From NCBI GenBank assembly GCA_021815805.1, contig JAKAZQ010000002.1, positions 83,313 through 132,012 on the forward strand: a stretch of 48,700 bases of DNA. The letters run 5' to 3'. The stretch comes from Pseudomonadota bacterium. Lineage in GTDB: Bacteria; Pseudomonadota; Gammaproteobacteria; Burkholderiales; Burkholderiaceae_C. A program made the position numbers and the translations under genes. This document shows, one piece after another, positions 9,643-19,956 of this stretch (position 1 is the stretch's first letter; each line of letters starts with the position of its first letter). The notes beneath the pieces were generated by a model. It had not been told where the DNA came from. It did not search any database and saw only the letters and a program-made list of their open reading frames with translations.

Positions 9643-10201
9643 GGCTGTGGTGGTGGCCGTGGTCGTGACCGTGGTCGTGGCCGTGGTCGTGGCCGTGGTG
9701 GCCGCTGGCGTGGCCATGCGCCTGCGCGGGAGCCGGCGCATGCTGGTGCGCGTCGTAGGCGCCGGCCTCCGGCTCGAACGGCGCCACGGCCTGCGCGACC
9801 TGCAGGCCCATGCGCAGCAGCAGGTCGCGCAACACCGGGTCGGGTTCGAGTTGCAGGAGGTCGCCGCCGAGTTCCAGCGGCACGTGGCGATTGCCGAGGT
9901 GGTAGGCCGCGCGCGCCAGCGCCAGCGGCGTGGCCGCGCGCACCTGCAGCACCGTTTGCGCGGCGGCCTGCACGCGCAGCAGCGAGCCGTCGGCGGCGAC
10001 CAGCGCGTCGCCGCCGCGCAGCACGCTGCCGCGCGGCAGGAACACGGCCAGCGCGCGACCGTGGCTGTCGTGCGCGGCGAAGCGGCTGCGCGCGCGGGTG
10101 TCCCAGTCCAGGCACAGCACGGGCGCGCGCGCCAGCAGCGCAGGCGCCAGGCCGCGCGCGCCGGCGATGCGCTTGTCGACCTGCAGCGGGGTGGCGCTCA
10201 T
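9602..10201 (-). CDS. ureE: urease nickel metallochaperone UreE with His-rich tail
   Basis: UreE, 199 aa, delivers nickel to the urease activation complex. The N-terminal domain begins VDKRIAGARG and includes VLCLDWDTRARSRF. The C-terminal domain holds the conserved AAYHLGNRHVPLE, whose histidine forms the intersubunit nickel site. The last 38 residues are a histidine-rich tail with alternating GHDH units (about 15 His), like the nickel-storing tail of Klebsiella UreE. ATG 10201 is chosen because upstream sequence in frame is antisense-like. The gap to ureC is 11 bases. The tail-coding DNA is a repeat and overlaps the start of ureF. Confidence 0.94.
   Translation of the reverse strand: MSATPLQVDKRIAGARGLAPALLARAPVLCLDWDTRARSRFAAHDSHGRALAVFLPRGSVLRGGDALVAADGSLLRVQAAAQTVLQVRAATPLALARAAYHLGNRHVPLELGGDLLQLEPDPVLRDLLLRMGLQVAQAVAPFEPEAGAYDAHQHAPAPAQAHGHASGHHGHDHGHDHGHDHGHHHSHEQPDAAARDAAD
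9641..9718. repeat. short tandem repeats coding the UreE His-rich tail
   Basis: The plus strand shows recurring GGTCGTG/GGCCGTG units, which on the minus strand encode repeated Gly-His-Asp-His. The near-identical units make the tract prone to length change. Loss or gain of six-base multiples alters the number of histidines, and other changes would shift the end of ureE relative to the overlapping ureF start at 9642. Confidence 0.7.
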
Positions 10202-10212
10202 GTCGCGGTTGC

Positions 10213-11960
<1,748 letters not shown>

Positions 11961-11964
<4 letters not shown>

Positions 11965-12269
11965 GCCAGGTCTCCCATGACGGCGCCGCGAAAGCCGATG
12001 ACGCGGCGCAACCCGGCCAGCGGCACCAGCCGCACCGTCCGCTGCTGCCCGGGCTCGAAGCGCACCGCGGTGCCGCTGGCAATGTCCAGGCGCATGCCGC
12101 GCGCGGCGGCGCGGTCGAAATGCAGTGCCGGATTGGTTTCGGCGAAGTGGTAGTGCGAGCCGACCTGGATCGGGCGATCGCCGGTGTTGTGCACGACCAC
12201 CGTCAGGCGCGGCCTGCCGGGGTTGAGCGCCAGTTCGCCGTCGGCGCAGACGATTTCTCCGGGAATCAT
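11961..12269 (-). CDS. ureB: urease beta subunit UreB
   Basis: UreB, 102 aa, is the structural beta subunit of the three-chain bacterial urease. The N-terminus MIPGEI, the motif [18 protein letters not shown] and the C-terminal RRVIGFRG stretch are all typical and the length is normal. ATG 12269 is preceded by an AGGAG-type site in the 22-base gap after ureA. The stop overlaps ureC as ATGA, so stoichiometric production of the structural subunits by coupled translation is expected. Confidence 0.96.
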
Positions 12270-12291
12270 TCGCTTCTCCTGGCGTCGGGGA

Positions 12292-12594
<303 letters not shown>

Positions 12595-12944
12595 GGTCGT
12601 GTGGGTTCGGGCGATGACGGGGTCGCATGCGCGGTCGGCATGCACCGCCGCAAGAAGCGTTCCCGCCTTCGTGGTGCAGCGCCGGCGCGATGCGCACCGG
12701 GTCGGGGCGTCGCATCGTTGCGCGTCGTGGTGCGCGCCCGCACGCCAGCGGTGCGCATGCGCGGCCGCCGCCCGCAAGCGGTGCGTCGGCCGTGCGCTCG
12801 CCGGCGCGGCGCGCCCGTGCGGCCGCGCGCGCGTGCGCGCCCAGCCCACGCTCCAGTACGCCGGGCCGCGCACCGACGCGTGGCACGCGACTTGCAAATC
12901 CGCTGCAGCCGCATTCCCCTGGACTCCCGTGAAGGACTGACAAC
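12595..12944. promoter_or_regulatory. divergent ureA/urtA control region
   Basis: This 350-bp region without a gene separates ureA (minus) from urtA (plus). It carries a clear sigma-54 promoter for urtA at 12881-12896. Upstream are imperfect dyads suited to an activator, including GATGCG and CGCATC arms at 12698-12725 and separated TGCACC / GGTGCA elements between 12640 and 12695 that resemble NtrC half sites. None matches the NtrC consensus well enough to call. On the minus strand a poor sigma-54-like match (GG, ten bases, GC, in the 12655-12672 area) could serve ureA. This is inference only. Confidence 0.5.
12881..12896 (+). promoter_or_regulatory. sigma-54 promoter of urtABCDE
   Basis: TGGCACGCGACTTGCA matches the sigma-54 -24/-12 consensus (TGGCACG, four bases, TTGCA) without mismatch at the conserved GG and GC. 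The predicted start is near 12908, leaving a leader of about 37 bases before ATG 12945. This fits nitrogen-limitation control by NtrC, which is established for urea transporters of this group but is inferred here. Confidence 0.8.
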
Positions 12945-14186
12945 ATGGACCGTCGTACTGCCATCAAGACCCTCGGCGGCACTGCCGCCGCGGTCGCCGC
13001 CAGCAGCCTGCCGTTTCCCGCGATCGCCGCGCGCAAGTCGCCGATCAAGGTCGGCATCCTGCATTCGCTGTCGGGAACCATGGCGATCTCTGAGACCGCG
13101 CTCAAGGACGTGGATCTGATGACCATCGCGCAGATCAACGCCGCCGGCGGCGTCGACGGCCACCCGATCGAGCCGGTGGTCGTCGACCCGGCGTCGAACT
13201 GGCCGCTGTTCGCCGAGAAGGCGCGCCAGCTGATCTCGCAGGACAAGGTCGCGGCGATCTTCGGCTGCTGGACGTCGGTGTCGCGCAAGTCGGTGCTGCC
13301 GGTGCTCGACGAACTCAACGGGCTGCTGTTCTACCCGGTGCAGTTCGAGGGCCAGGAGCAGGACCCGCACGTGGTCTACACCGGTGCGGCACCCAACCAG
13401 CAGGCCATTCCGGCCACCGAGTACCTGATGAGCCAGGACGGCGGCGGCGCCAAGCGCTTTTTCCTGCTCGGCACCGACTACGTGTACCCGCGCACCACCA
13501 ACGCCATCCTGCGCGGCTTCCTGCATTCCAAGGGGGTCAAGGACAGCGACATCGCCGAGGTCTACACGCCGTTCGGGTTCGGCAACTACCAGAACATCGT
13601 CGCCGACATCAAGAAGTTCGCCTCGGCCGGGCCGACCTGCGTGATCTCGACCATCAACGGCGACTCCAACGTGCCCTTCTACAAGGAACTGGGCAACCAG
13701 GGCATCAAGGCCACCGACATCCCGGTGGTCGGCTTCTCGGTGGCCGAGCAGGAACTCGCCGGCATCGACTGCAAGCCGCTGGTCGGACAACTCACGGCGT
13801 GGAACTACTACGAATCGCTGAAGAATCCGGTCAACGACCAGTTCGTCAAGGCGTGGAAATCGTGGGTCAGGAGCAAGGGCCTGAAGGACTACCCGGTCAC
13901 CGACGACCCGATGGAAGCCTCGTACATCGGCATCCACATGTGGAAGCAGGCCGTCGAGAAGGCCGGGTCCACGCACATCGACGCGGTGCGCAAGGCGCTG
14001 GTCGGGCAGACCTTCCGCGCGCCCGACGGCTATACGGTGGAGGTGCTGGACAACCAGTACCTGAGCAAGCCGGTGGTCATCGGCCAGGTGCGTGCCGACG
14101 GCCAGTTCGACGTGGTCTGGAAATCCAGGGGGCTGGTGCCGGGGCAGTCGTGGAGCCCCTACATCCCCAAGCCGAAGAACGCCTGA
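12945..14186 (+). CDS. urtA: urea ABC transporter substrate-binding protein UrtA
   Basis: UrtA, 413 aa, is the periplasmic urea receptor of the Urt ABC system (Leu/Ile/Val-binding-protein fold). The N-terminus [12 protein letters not shown] followed by an alanine-rich hydrophobic stretch ending AIAA looks like a twin-arginine signal. The mature region opens with [17 protein letters not shown] and holds the family segments [47 protein letters not shown] (in two overlapping stretches), and [14 protein letters not shown] 12945 follows a weak GAAGGA site. It is the first gene of urtABCDE and lies behind the sigma-54 promoter. Identity is clear from these signatures together with the adjacent urease genes. 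Confidence 0.95.
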   Translation: MDRRTAIKTLGGTAAAVAASSLPFPAIAARKSPIKVGILHSLSGTMAISETALKDVDLMTIAQINAAGGVDGHPIEPVVVDPASNWPLFAEKARQLISQDKVAAIFGCWTSVSRKSVLPVLDELNGLLFYPVQFEGQEQDPHVVYTGAAPNQQAIPATEYLMSQDGGGAKRFFLLGTDYVYPRTTNAILRGFLHSKGVKDSDIAEVYTPFGFGNYQNIVADIKKFASAGPTCVISTINGDSNVPFYKELGNQGIKATDIPVVGFSVAEQELAGIDCKPLVGQLTAWNYYESLKNPVNDQFVKAWKSWVRSKGLKDYPVTDDPMEASYIGIHMWKQAVEKAGSTHIDAVRKALVGQTFRAPDGYTVEVLDNQYLSKPVVIGQVRADGQFDVVWKSRGLVPGQSWSPYIPKPKNA

Positions 14187-14198
14187 GCCCGTCGACCC

Positions 14199-15839
14199 AT
14201 GCCCGCCATGTCCGGCCTCGATCTCCTCGCACGTCGCCTGGCGCGCGGCCTGGCGCTGGTACTGCTGGGCTGCGCGCTGGCGCTCGACGCCACGCCGGCG
14301 CTGGCGCTCGATGCCACGCAGGCGCTGGCGCTGTCCAGCGGCACCACGTCGCAACGCCTGGCGGCGTTGCAGCGCGCGCTGCAGCACCCGGACTCCCGGC
14401 TCGCCGGGTTTCTCGGGGCCCTGCTGGACAACGCGGTGCAGGTCGACGGCGGCACCGTCGAGGTGCAGCAGGGCGCGCAGTGGGTCGACGCGGTCAGTGG
14501 CAAGCCGGTGACGCCGGGGCCCGACGCGCAGGCGGTGGTGAACAACAACTACCTGCGCAGGCAACTGCTGGCCGCGCGCGCGGCGCTGCACCTGCTGTCA
14601 CCCGATCCGGCCGAGCGCCTGCTCGCGGTGCGCCGGCTCGAGGCCGACCCGCAGTCGGTCGACCGCGCACTGGTCGAGCGCGCGCTGCGGCACGAGACCG
14701 AACCCGGCATCCGGCAGCGTCTCGGCCTGCTCGCGGCCGCCGCGCGCCTGCGCAGCGGGGACGCGACGCAGCGACTGGCGGCGGCCGCCGAACTGGCCTC
14801 CAGCGACTATCCCGCGGTGCGTTCGCTGCTGCTGTCGCGCCTGCAGCACAACGGCGACACCTGGGTCGAACCCGACGCCGCGGTGCGTCAGCGCATCGGC
14901 GCGTCGCTGCGCGCCATCGACGCGCGCCTGGCGTGGGGCGAGCGCATCGGCATGCTGTTCTCGGGAATCAGCCTGGGCAGCGTGTTGCTGCTGGCCGCGC
15001 TCGGCCTGGCCGTCACCTACGGCTTGATGGGGGTGATCAACATGGCGCAGGGCGAGTTCATCATGCTCGGCGCCTACGCGACCTATGTCGTGCAGGGCCT
15101 GTTCCAGGCCTGGCTGCCTGCCTGGCAGAACCTCGCGCTGGTCGCCGCGCTGCCGTGCTCGTTCGTCGTCGCCGGCGGCGTCGGCATGGCGGCCGAGCGC
15201 GTGGTCATCCGGCGTCTGTACGGGCGCCCCCTCGAGACCCTGCTGGCGACGTGGGGCATCAGCCTGCTGTTGATGCAGGCCGTGCGCAGCGTGTTCGGGC
15301 CGCAGAACGTGCAGGTCGACAATCCGCCGTGGATGTCGGGCGGCTGGCACGTCATGGCCAACCTGATCCTGCCCTACAACCGCATGGTCATCCTCGGGTT
15401 CACCGCCGCGGTGCTGCTGGGCATGTGGCTGCTCATCACCCGCACGCGCCTGGGTCTGTTCGTGCGCGCGGTGACCCAGAACCGGCCGATGGCCGCATGC
15501 GTGGGCGTGCGCACCGCGCGCGTCGACATGCTGGCGTTCGGGCTGGGCACCGGCATCGCCGGGCTGGCCGGCTGCGCGCTGAGTCAGATCGGCAATGTCA
15601 GTCCCGACATGGGCACGCACTACATCGTCGACTGTTTCATGGTGGTGGTGCTGGGCGGTGTCGGCCAGCTCAGCGGCACCGTGGTGGCGGCGATCGGGCT
15701 GGGGGTGGTCAACACCCTGCTCGAGGGCGTCGCCGGCGCGGTGCTGGCCAAGATCGCCGTGCTCGGCGCCATCATCCTGTTCATCCAGAAGCGTCCGCAG
15801 GGCCTGTTCGCCCTCAAGGGCCGCAGCGTGGAGGGCTGA
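14199..15839 (+). CDS. urtB: urea ABC transporter permease UrtB
   Basis: UrtB, 546 aa, is one of two permease subunits for urea uptake. The first 45 residues form a signal-like segment. Residues 46-240 are a soluble helical region that proteobacterial UrtB proteins carry in the periplasm, and the LivH-like membrane domain follows from about 245, with YGLMGVINMAQGEFIMLGAYATYV and the C-terminal VVLGGVGQLSGTVVAAIGLG loop that contacts the ATPases. The signal region contains a 24-base tandem duplication giving ALALDATP then ALALDATQ. ATG 14199 lies 12 bases after urtA. An in-frame ATG four codons later (14208) is a possible alternative. Confidence 0.94.
   Translation: MPAMSGLDLLARRLARGLALVLLGCALALDATPALALDATQALALSSGTTSQRLAALQRALQHPDSRLAGFLGALLDNAVQVDGGTVEVQQGAQWVDAVSGKPVTPGPDAQAVVNNNYLRRQLLAARAALHLLSPDPAERLLAVRRLEADPQSVDRALVERALRHETEPGIRQRLGLLAAAARLRSGDATQRLAAAAELASSDYPAVRSLLLSRLQHNGDTWVEPDAAVRQRIGASLRAIDARLAWGERIGMLFSGISLGSVLLLAALGLAVTYGLMGVINMAQGEFIMLGAYATYVVQGLFQAWLPAWQNLALVAALPCSFVVAGGVGMAAERVVIRRLYGRPLETLLATWGISLLLMQAVRSVFGPQNVQVDNPPWMSGGWHVMANLILPYNRMVILGFTAAVLLGMWLLITRTRLGLFVRAVTQNRPMAACVGVRTARVDMLAFGLGTGIAGLAGCALSQIGNVSPDMGTHYIVDCFMVVVLGGVGQLSGTVVAAIGLGVVNTLLEGVAGAVLAKIAVLGAIILFIQKRPQGLFALKGRSVEG
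14274..14333. repeat. 24-bp tandem repeat in the urtB signal region
   Basis: Two and a half copies of a 24-base unit (14274-14297, 14298-14321, partial 14322-14333) differ at three positions between the full copies. They encode the repeated octapeptide Ala-Leu-Ala-Leu-Asp-Ala-Thr-Pro/Gln at the end of the signal peptide. This looks like a recent in-frame duplication by slippage. Confidence 0.75.
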
Positions 15840-15843
15840 CGCG

Positions 15844-16986
15844 ATGTCCGCGACGACGCCGATGACCGCCGCCGACGCGCCCGCCCCGGCGTCCGCCGCG
15901 GCCTTGCCGCTGCGCCATGCCGGGCTGCTGCCGGGCTGGGGCTGGTGGCTGCTCGGGGGCTTCGTGCTGGTGACCTGCGGGCTGGTGCCGTGGCTGAGCC
16001 TGGGCGTGGCGCCGTCCAGCGCGTGGCACCTGTCGTCGTACTGGGTCGGCCTGGCCGGCAAGATCGGCTGCTACGCGATGGTCGCGCTGGCGATGGACCT
16101 GGTGTGGGGCTACGGCGGCATCCTGTCGCTGGGCCACGGGCTGTTCTTCGCCCTCGGCGGCTATGCGATGGGCATGTACCTGAACCGCGCGATGAACGCC
16201 GCCAGCGGCACGCTGCCCGACTTCATGCAGTTCATGCAATGGACACGCTTCCCGTGGTATTGGGCCGGCACCGAGCACTTCGCCTATGCGCTGGCGCTGG
16301 CGCTGGTGGTGCCGGGACTGCTGGCGTTCGTGTTCGGCTATTTCGCCTTCCGCTCGCGTATCCGGGGGGTGTACTTCTCGATCATCACCCAGGCGCTGAC
16401 CTACGCCGCGATGCTGCTGTTCTTTCGCAACGAGACCGGGTTCGGCGGCAACAACGGGCTGACCGACTTCAAGGTGCTGCTGGGTTTCCGGGTGGGCAGC
16501 GCCGGCATGACGGTGGCCCTGTTCAGCGCCACCGCGCTGTGCCTGGTGCTTTGCTTCGTGCTGTTGCGCTGGCTGGTGCAGGGGCGCTTCGGGCGTCTGC
16601 TGACGGCCATTCGCGATGCCGAGAGCCGGGTCATGTTCTGCGGCTACGACCCTCTGTGGTTCAAGCTGTTCGCGTGGACCCTTTCGGCGATGATCTGCGG
16701 CCTCGCCGGCGCGCTGTACGCGCCGCAGGTCGGCATCATCAACCCCAGCGAGATGTCGACGGCGAATTCGATCGAGATCGCGGTGTGGGCGGCGGTCGGC
16801 GGGCGCGGCACGCTGATCGGGCCGATGCTCGGCGCGGTCGTGGTGAATGCCGCCAAGAGCTGGCTGACCGTGGCCTTCCCGCAGTTCTGGCTGTACCTGC
16901 TCGGTGCGCTGTTCGTCGTGGTCACGCTGTACGCGCCCGGCGGCATCGCCGGATTGCTCATCTCCTGGAGGCGGCGCCGTGGCTGA
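15844..16986 (+). CDS. urtC: urea ABC transporter permease UrtC
   Basis: UrtC, about 380 aa, is the second permease subunit (LivM-like). After a short Ala/Pro-rich cytoplasmic leader it has a membrane helix near 38-55 and then a series of transmembrane segments. Family stretches include [32 protein letters not shown] (in parts), [18 protein letters not shown] and the EAA-like loop [25 protein letters not shown] 15844 is four bases past the urtB stop. Its own stop lies across the GTG start of urtD, so translation is coupled through the operon. Confidence 0.94.
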   Translation: [380 protein letters not shown]

Positions 16987-17821
16987 GGTCGACTGGCGTG
17001 AGCTGGTGTTCCGGCAGGCTCCCGACGCCGGCGACGCCACCGGCGGGCTGGCGCGGCTGCGCCGGCCCGGCGTCGACCTGAGCCACGGCGTGGCGCTGTA
17101 CCTCGACGACATCAGCGTGAGTTTCGACGGCTTTCGGGCTCTCAACCGCCTGAGCCTGTCGATCGACGTCGGCGAGTTGCGCTGCATCATCGGCCCCAAC
17201 GGCGCAGGCAAGACGACCATGATGGACGTGATCACCGGCAAGACCCGACCCGACTCGGGCCAGGCCTGGTTCGGCCAGACCATCGACCTGCTGCGCCTGC
17301 GCGAGGCGCAGGTGGTCGACGCCGGCATCGGGCGCAAGTTCCAGAAGCCCACGGTGTTCGAGAACCTCGACGTGCTGGACAACCTGGAGCTGGCGATGCG
17401 GGCCGGCAAGCGCGTGCGCGACACGTTGTGGACCCGCCTGAGCGCCGCCCAGCGCGAGCGCATGCACGAGGTGCTGTCGACCATCGGGCTGCACGAGCAC
17501 GCGCGGCGCCGCGCCGGCGACCTGTCGCACGGGCAGAAGCAATGGCTGGAGATCGGCATGCTGCTGATGCTCGAGCCGCGCCTGCTGCTGCTCGACGAGC
17601 CGGTGGCCGGGATGACCGATGCCGAGACCGAGCGCACCGCCGAGCTGCTGCGCTCGCTGGCCGGGCGCCACACGCTGATGGTGGTCGAGCACGACATGGA
17701 GTTCGTGCGAGCCATCGCCCAGCGCGTGACCGTGCTGCACGAGGGCAGCGTGCTGGCCGAGGGCAGCCTGGAGCAGGTGCAGGCCGACGCGCGGGTGGTC
17801 GAGGTCTATCTCGGACGGTGA
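16979..17821 (+). CDS. urtD: urea ABC transporter ATPase UrtD
   Basis: UrtD, 280 aa, is one of two cytoplasmic ATPases of the urea importer. It has Walker A GPNGAGKTT (72-80), the phosphate-contacting Q-loop region GRKFQKPTVFENL, signature LSHGQKQWLEIG, Walker B LLLLDEPVAGM and the H-loop VVEHDMEF. I chose GTG 16979 because TGGAGG lies eight bases upstream and it overlaps the urtC stop by eight bases. The first 38 residues before the ATPase core (VDWRELVFRQ...) are an N-terminal extension of the sort seen in proteobacterial UrtD. Confidence 0.93.
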   Translation: MAEVDWRELVFRQAPDAGDATGGLARLRRPGVDLSHGVALYLDDISVSFDGFRALNRLSLSIDVGELRCIIGPNGAGKTTMMDVITGKTRPDSGQAWFGQTIDLLRLREAQVVDAGIGRKFQKPTVFENLDVLDNLELAMRAGKRVRDTLWTRLSAAQRERMHEVLSTIGLHEHARRRAGDLSHGQKQWLEIGMLLMLEPRLLLLDEPVAGMTDAETERTAELLRSLAGRHTLMVVEHDMEFVRAIAQRVTVLHEGSVLAEGSLEQVQADARVVEVYLGR

Positions 17822-17823
17822 AC

Positions 17824-18510
17824 ATGCTGCGCATCCAGGCCATCGACCAGTACTACGGCGGCAGCCACATCCTGCGCAATCTCAGCCTGCAGGTGCAGCG
17901 CGGCGAGGTGCTGGCGCTGCTCGGGCGCAATGGCGTGGGCAAGACCACGCTGCTGCGCTCGCTGATGGGGCTGGTGCCGATCCGCCGCGGCAGCATCGAG
18001 CTCGACGGCCGGCGCATCGAGCGCATGGCGCCCGACGCGCGCGCCCGCCTGGGCATCGGCTACGTGCCGCAGGGGCGCGAGATCTTCGCCCGGCTCAGCG
18101 TGCTGGACAATCTGCGCATGGGCCTGGCGGGCCTGCCCGGCAACCCGCAAGTGCCCGAAGAGCTGTTCGATCTGTTTCCGGTGCTGCGCCAGATGCTGCA
18201 GCGCCGCGGCGGCGACCTGTCGGGAGGGCAGCAGCAGCAGCTGGCGCTCGCCCGCGCGCTGGCGGCGCGTCCGCGCCTGCTCGTGCTCGACGAGCCGACC
18301 GAGGGCATCCAGCCGTCGATCATCAAGGACATCGAGCGCGTGATTCGCCTGCTGGCGTCGCGCGGGGACATGGCGATCGTGCTGGTCGAGCAGTATTTCG
18401 ATTTCGCCCGCGCGCTGGCCGACCGCTATTGCGTGATGTCGCGCGGCGAGATCGTGCGCGCCGGCGCCGACATGGAGGCCGACGGCGTGCGCGAGCTGAT
18501 CGCCGTCTAG
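17824..18510 (+). CDS. urtE: urea ABC transporter ATPase UrtE
   Basis: UrtE, 228 aa, is the second ATPase subunit, LivF-like. It has Walker A GRNGVGKTT (Lys40), signature LSGGQQQQLALARAL, Walker B LLVLDEPTEGIQPS and the H-loop region VLVEQYFDFA, where Gln-Tyr replaces the usual His as in LivF/UrtE proteins. ATG 17824 lies two bases after the urtD stop. It ends with TAG inside a 16-base sequence that recurs at the stop codon of the GGDEF gene at 48.6 kb. It is the last gene of the operon and converges on the GAF-Fis regulator with a 20-base gap and no clear terminator. Confidence 0.94.
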   Translation: MLRIQAIDQYYGGSHILRNLSLQVQRGEVLALLGRNGVGKTTLLRSLMGLVPIRRGSIELDGRRIERMAPDARARLGIGYVPQGREIFARLSVLDNLRMGLAGLPGNPQVPEELFDLFPVLRQMLQRRGGDLSGGQQQQLALARALAARPRLLVLDEPTEGIQPSIIKDIERVIRLLASRGDMAIVLVEQYFDFARALADRYCVMSRGEIVRAGADMEADGVRELIAV

Positions 18511-18522
18511 GAGCCTGGGCGG
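18507..18522. repeat. 16-bp repeat at the urtE stop codon (copy 1)
   Basis: CTAGGAGCCTGGGCGG occurs here and again at 48650-48665. In both places the TAG is the stop codon of an otherwise unrelated gene. It may be the end of a mobile or palindromic element that targets CTAG, or a coincidence in GC-rich DNA. Confidence 0.45.
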
Positions 18523-18530
18523 ACGCCCCG

Positions 18531-19703
18531 TCAGGCCTTGCCGGCGGGCGTCTTGCGCGCCTTGCGCGGGCGCGTCTGTGGTTGCGGTCCGAGCTTGCGG
18601 TACACGGTGGCGCGGCTGACCCCGAGGGCGCGCGCGGCCTCGGCGACGTTGCCGCGCGCGGCGTCCACCGCCTGGCGCACCAGCGCGTCCTCGAGCTGCT
18701 GCAGCGACATGCGGCTGCGCGCCGCGGCCAGCGGCGCGCGCCCGTCGGCGCCGGCGCGGCGCGCGCGCAACTGCACCAGCAGGCCCGACCACAGCGGCAG
18801 CTCCATCGGCCCGGTGTCGAGAAGTTCGGAGGCCCGCGCATGCTCGAACAGGCGTTGCGGCGCCACCGCGAACACCTCCGACGCGTGCACGCGCGAGCCG
18901 ACGCTGGCGAGCTGGGGCACGAGCCCGCGCGCAGTCCGGTTGGCGGCGCAGATCCAGGCGTCGGCGTCGAGCCCGAGCAGGGCGTCGGCGTCGCCGCCGA
19001 GTTCGTGCCCGGGCCAGTTCAGGCGCAGCACCAGCGCATGCCCGCCGCGCAGCACCAGCGCATTCTCGATGCGCCGTGCCGCCTGGGCCGCCAGGTCGGT
19101 GAGCTCCGGGCGCTCGGCGGCTTCGATGCCGGTGAGGTCGAGCATGCCCAGGCAGGCGCCGTCGGGGCCGAACAGCGGTGCTCCCGCGCAGCTGTAGACC
19201 GAGGTGTCCTGGTAGAAGTGTTCGCCGCGGTGCAGCCACACCGGGTGCAGTTCGCTCAGCGCGGCGCTGATCGCGCTGGTGCCGATGCTCGCCTCCGACA
19301 GGTCGACGCCGACGCGGGCGAGCGCGCGCGCCCGCCGGTCCGCGGTGTCGATGGCGCCGCGCACGTCGATCACCATGCCCTGCGCGTCGGTGAGGATCGC
19401 GAAATAGCGCGTGCGCGCGATCGCCCGCGCCAGTTCGTCGAGCAGCGGCGCCGCCACCTCGAGCAACACGTGGTTGCGCTCCTGGCTGGCGCGCTGGGCG
19501 CCCGGCGGCACGTAGTCGAACTCGACGCGCTCGTCGGGGCGCCGTCCGCGCTGCAGGCAGCGCCGCCACGAGCGCTCGATCCAGTCGCGTTGCGCACCGA
19601 GCACCGCGGCGGGAAGCTCCAGGCCCTCGGTCATCACCATGCGCCGGGCCTGGGCGATGCTCTGCAGGCGGCTGTCGCGGGGCAGGGCGGGTGCTGCGTG
19701 CAT
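18531..19703 (-). CDS. GAF-Fis transcriptional regulator lacking an AAA+ domain
   Basis: A 390-aa regulator related to AcoR-type activators. The N-terminal half resembles their ligand-sensing GAF region ([60 protein letters not shown]). The C-terminus is a Fis-type helix-turn-helix (about 340-372, [22 protein letters not shown]). The AAA+ sigma-54 ATPase between them is missing, and the middle part (220-330) is unassigned, so it should not open sigma-54 promoters itself. ATG 19703 has AGGAG eight bases upstream. It is divergent from the coxS-like operon and is probably its local regulator, binding in the 253-bp gap. Confidence 0.85.
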   Translation of the reverse strand: MHAAPALPRDSRLQSIAQARRMVMTEGLELPAAVLGAQRDWIERSWRRCLQRGRRPDERVEFDYVPPGAQRASQERNHVLLEVAAPLLDELARAIARTRYFAILTDAQGMVIDVRGAIDTADRRARALARVGVDLSEASIGTSAISAALSELHPVWLHRGEHFYQDTSVYSCAGAPLFGPDGACLGMLDLTGIEAAERPELTDLAAQAARRIENALVLRGGHALVLRLNWPGHELGGDADALLGLDADAWICAANRTARGLVPQLASVGSRVHASEVFAVAPQRLFEHARASELLDTGPMELPLWSGLLVQLRARRAGADGRAPLAAARSRMSLQQLEDALVRQAVDAARGNVAEAARALGVSRATVYRKLGPQPQTRPRKARKTPAGKA

Positions 19704-19956
19704 CGACGGTATCTCCTGGCGCGCTCGTCCGGTCGGTGCGGCCGTGCCGAGCATGGTGTTACAGGTGGCGCTCCGCTGGGGGCGCCCTTCAACGACTCAT
19801 TGTTCTATTTTGAGAAATTTCACGCGGCCCGTGTTCAAACTTGGTGTTTTCCCTGAAGCGTATGCCTTGAGGTGCGCGGCGCCGGCTCCAACAATGTCCC
19901 TCGAACCAGTCCGCCGGGTGCGTCGCCCGGCGGTCCCACACACGAGGAGACCCGCG
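19704..19956. promoter_or_regulatory. divergent control region, GAF-Fis gene / coxSLM
   Basis: The middle of this gap (about 19795-19870) is much more AT-rich than its surroundings. It holds a perfect GAAATTTC palindrome (19814-19821) within wider dyads (TTCT/AGAA arms at 19803-19816). No convincing -35/-10 or -24/-12 pair could be fixed. It is the natural place for the promoters of both flanking genes and the operator of the GAF-Fis protein. Confidence 0.4.

Noticed and set aside
12600-12730. NtrC binding sites upstream of urtA
   Set aside because: Only separated TGCACC/GGTGCA-like pieces are seen with wrong spacing. They are too weak to list as sites.
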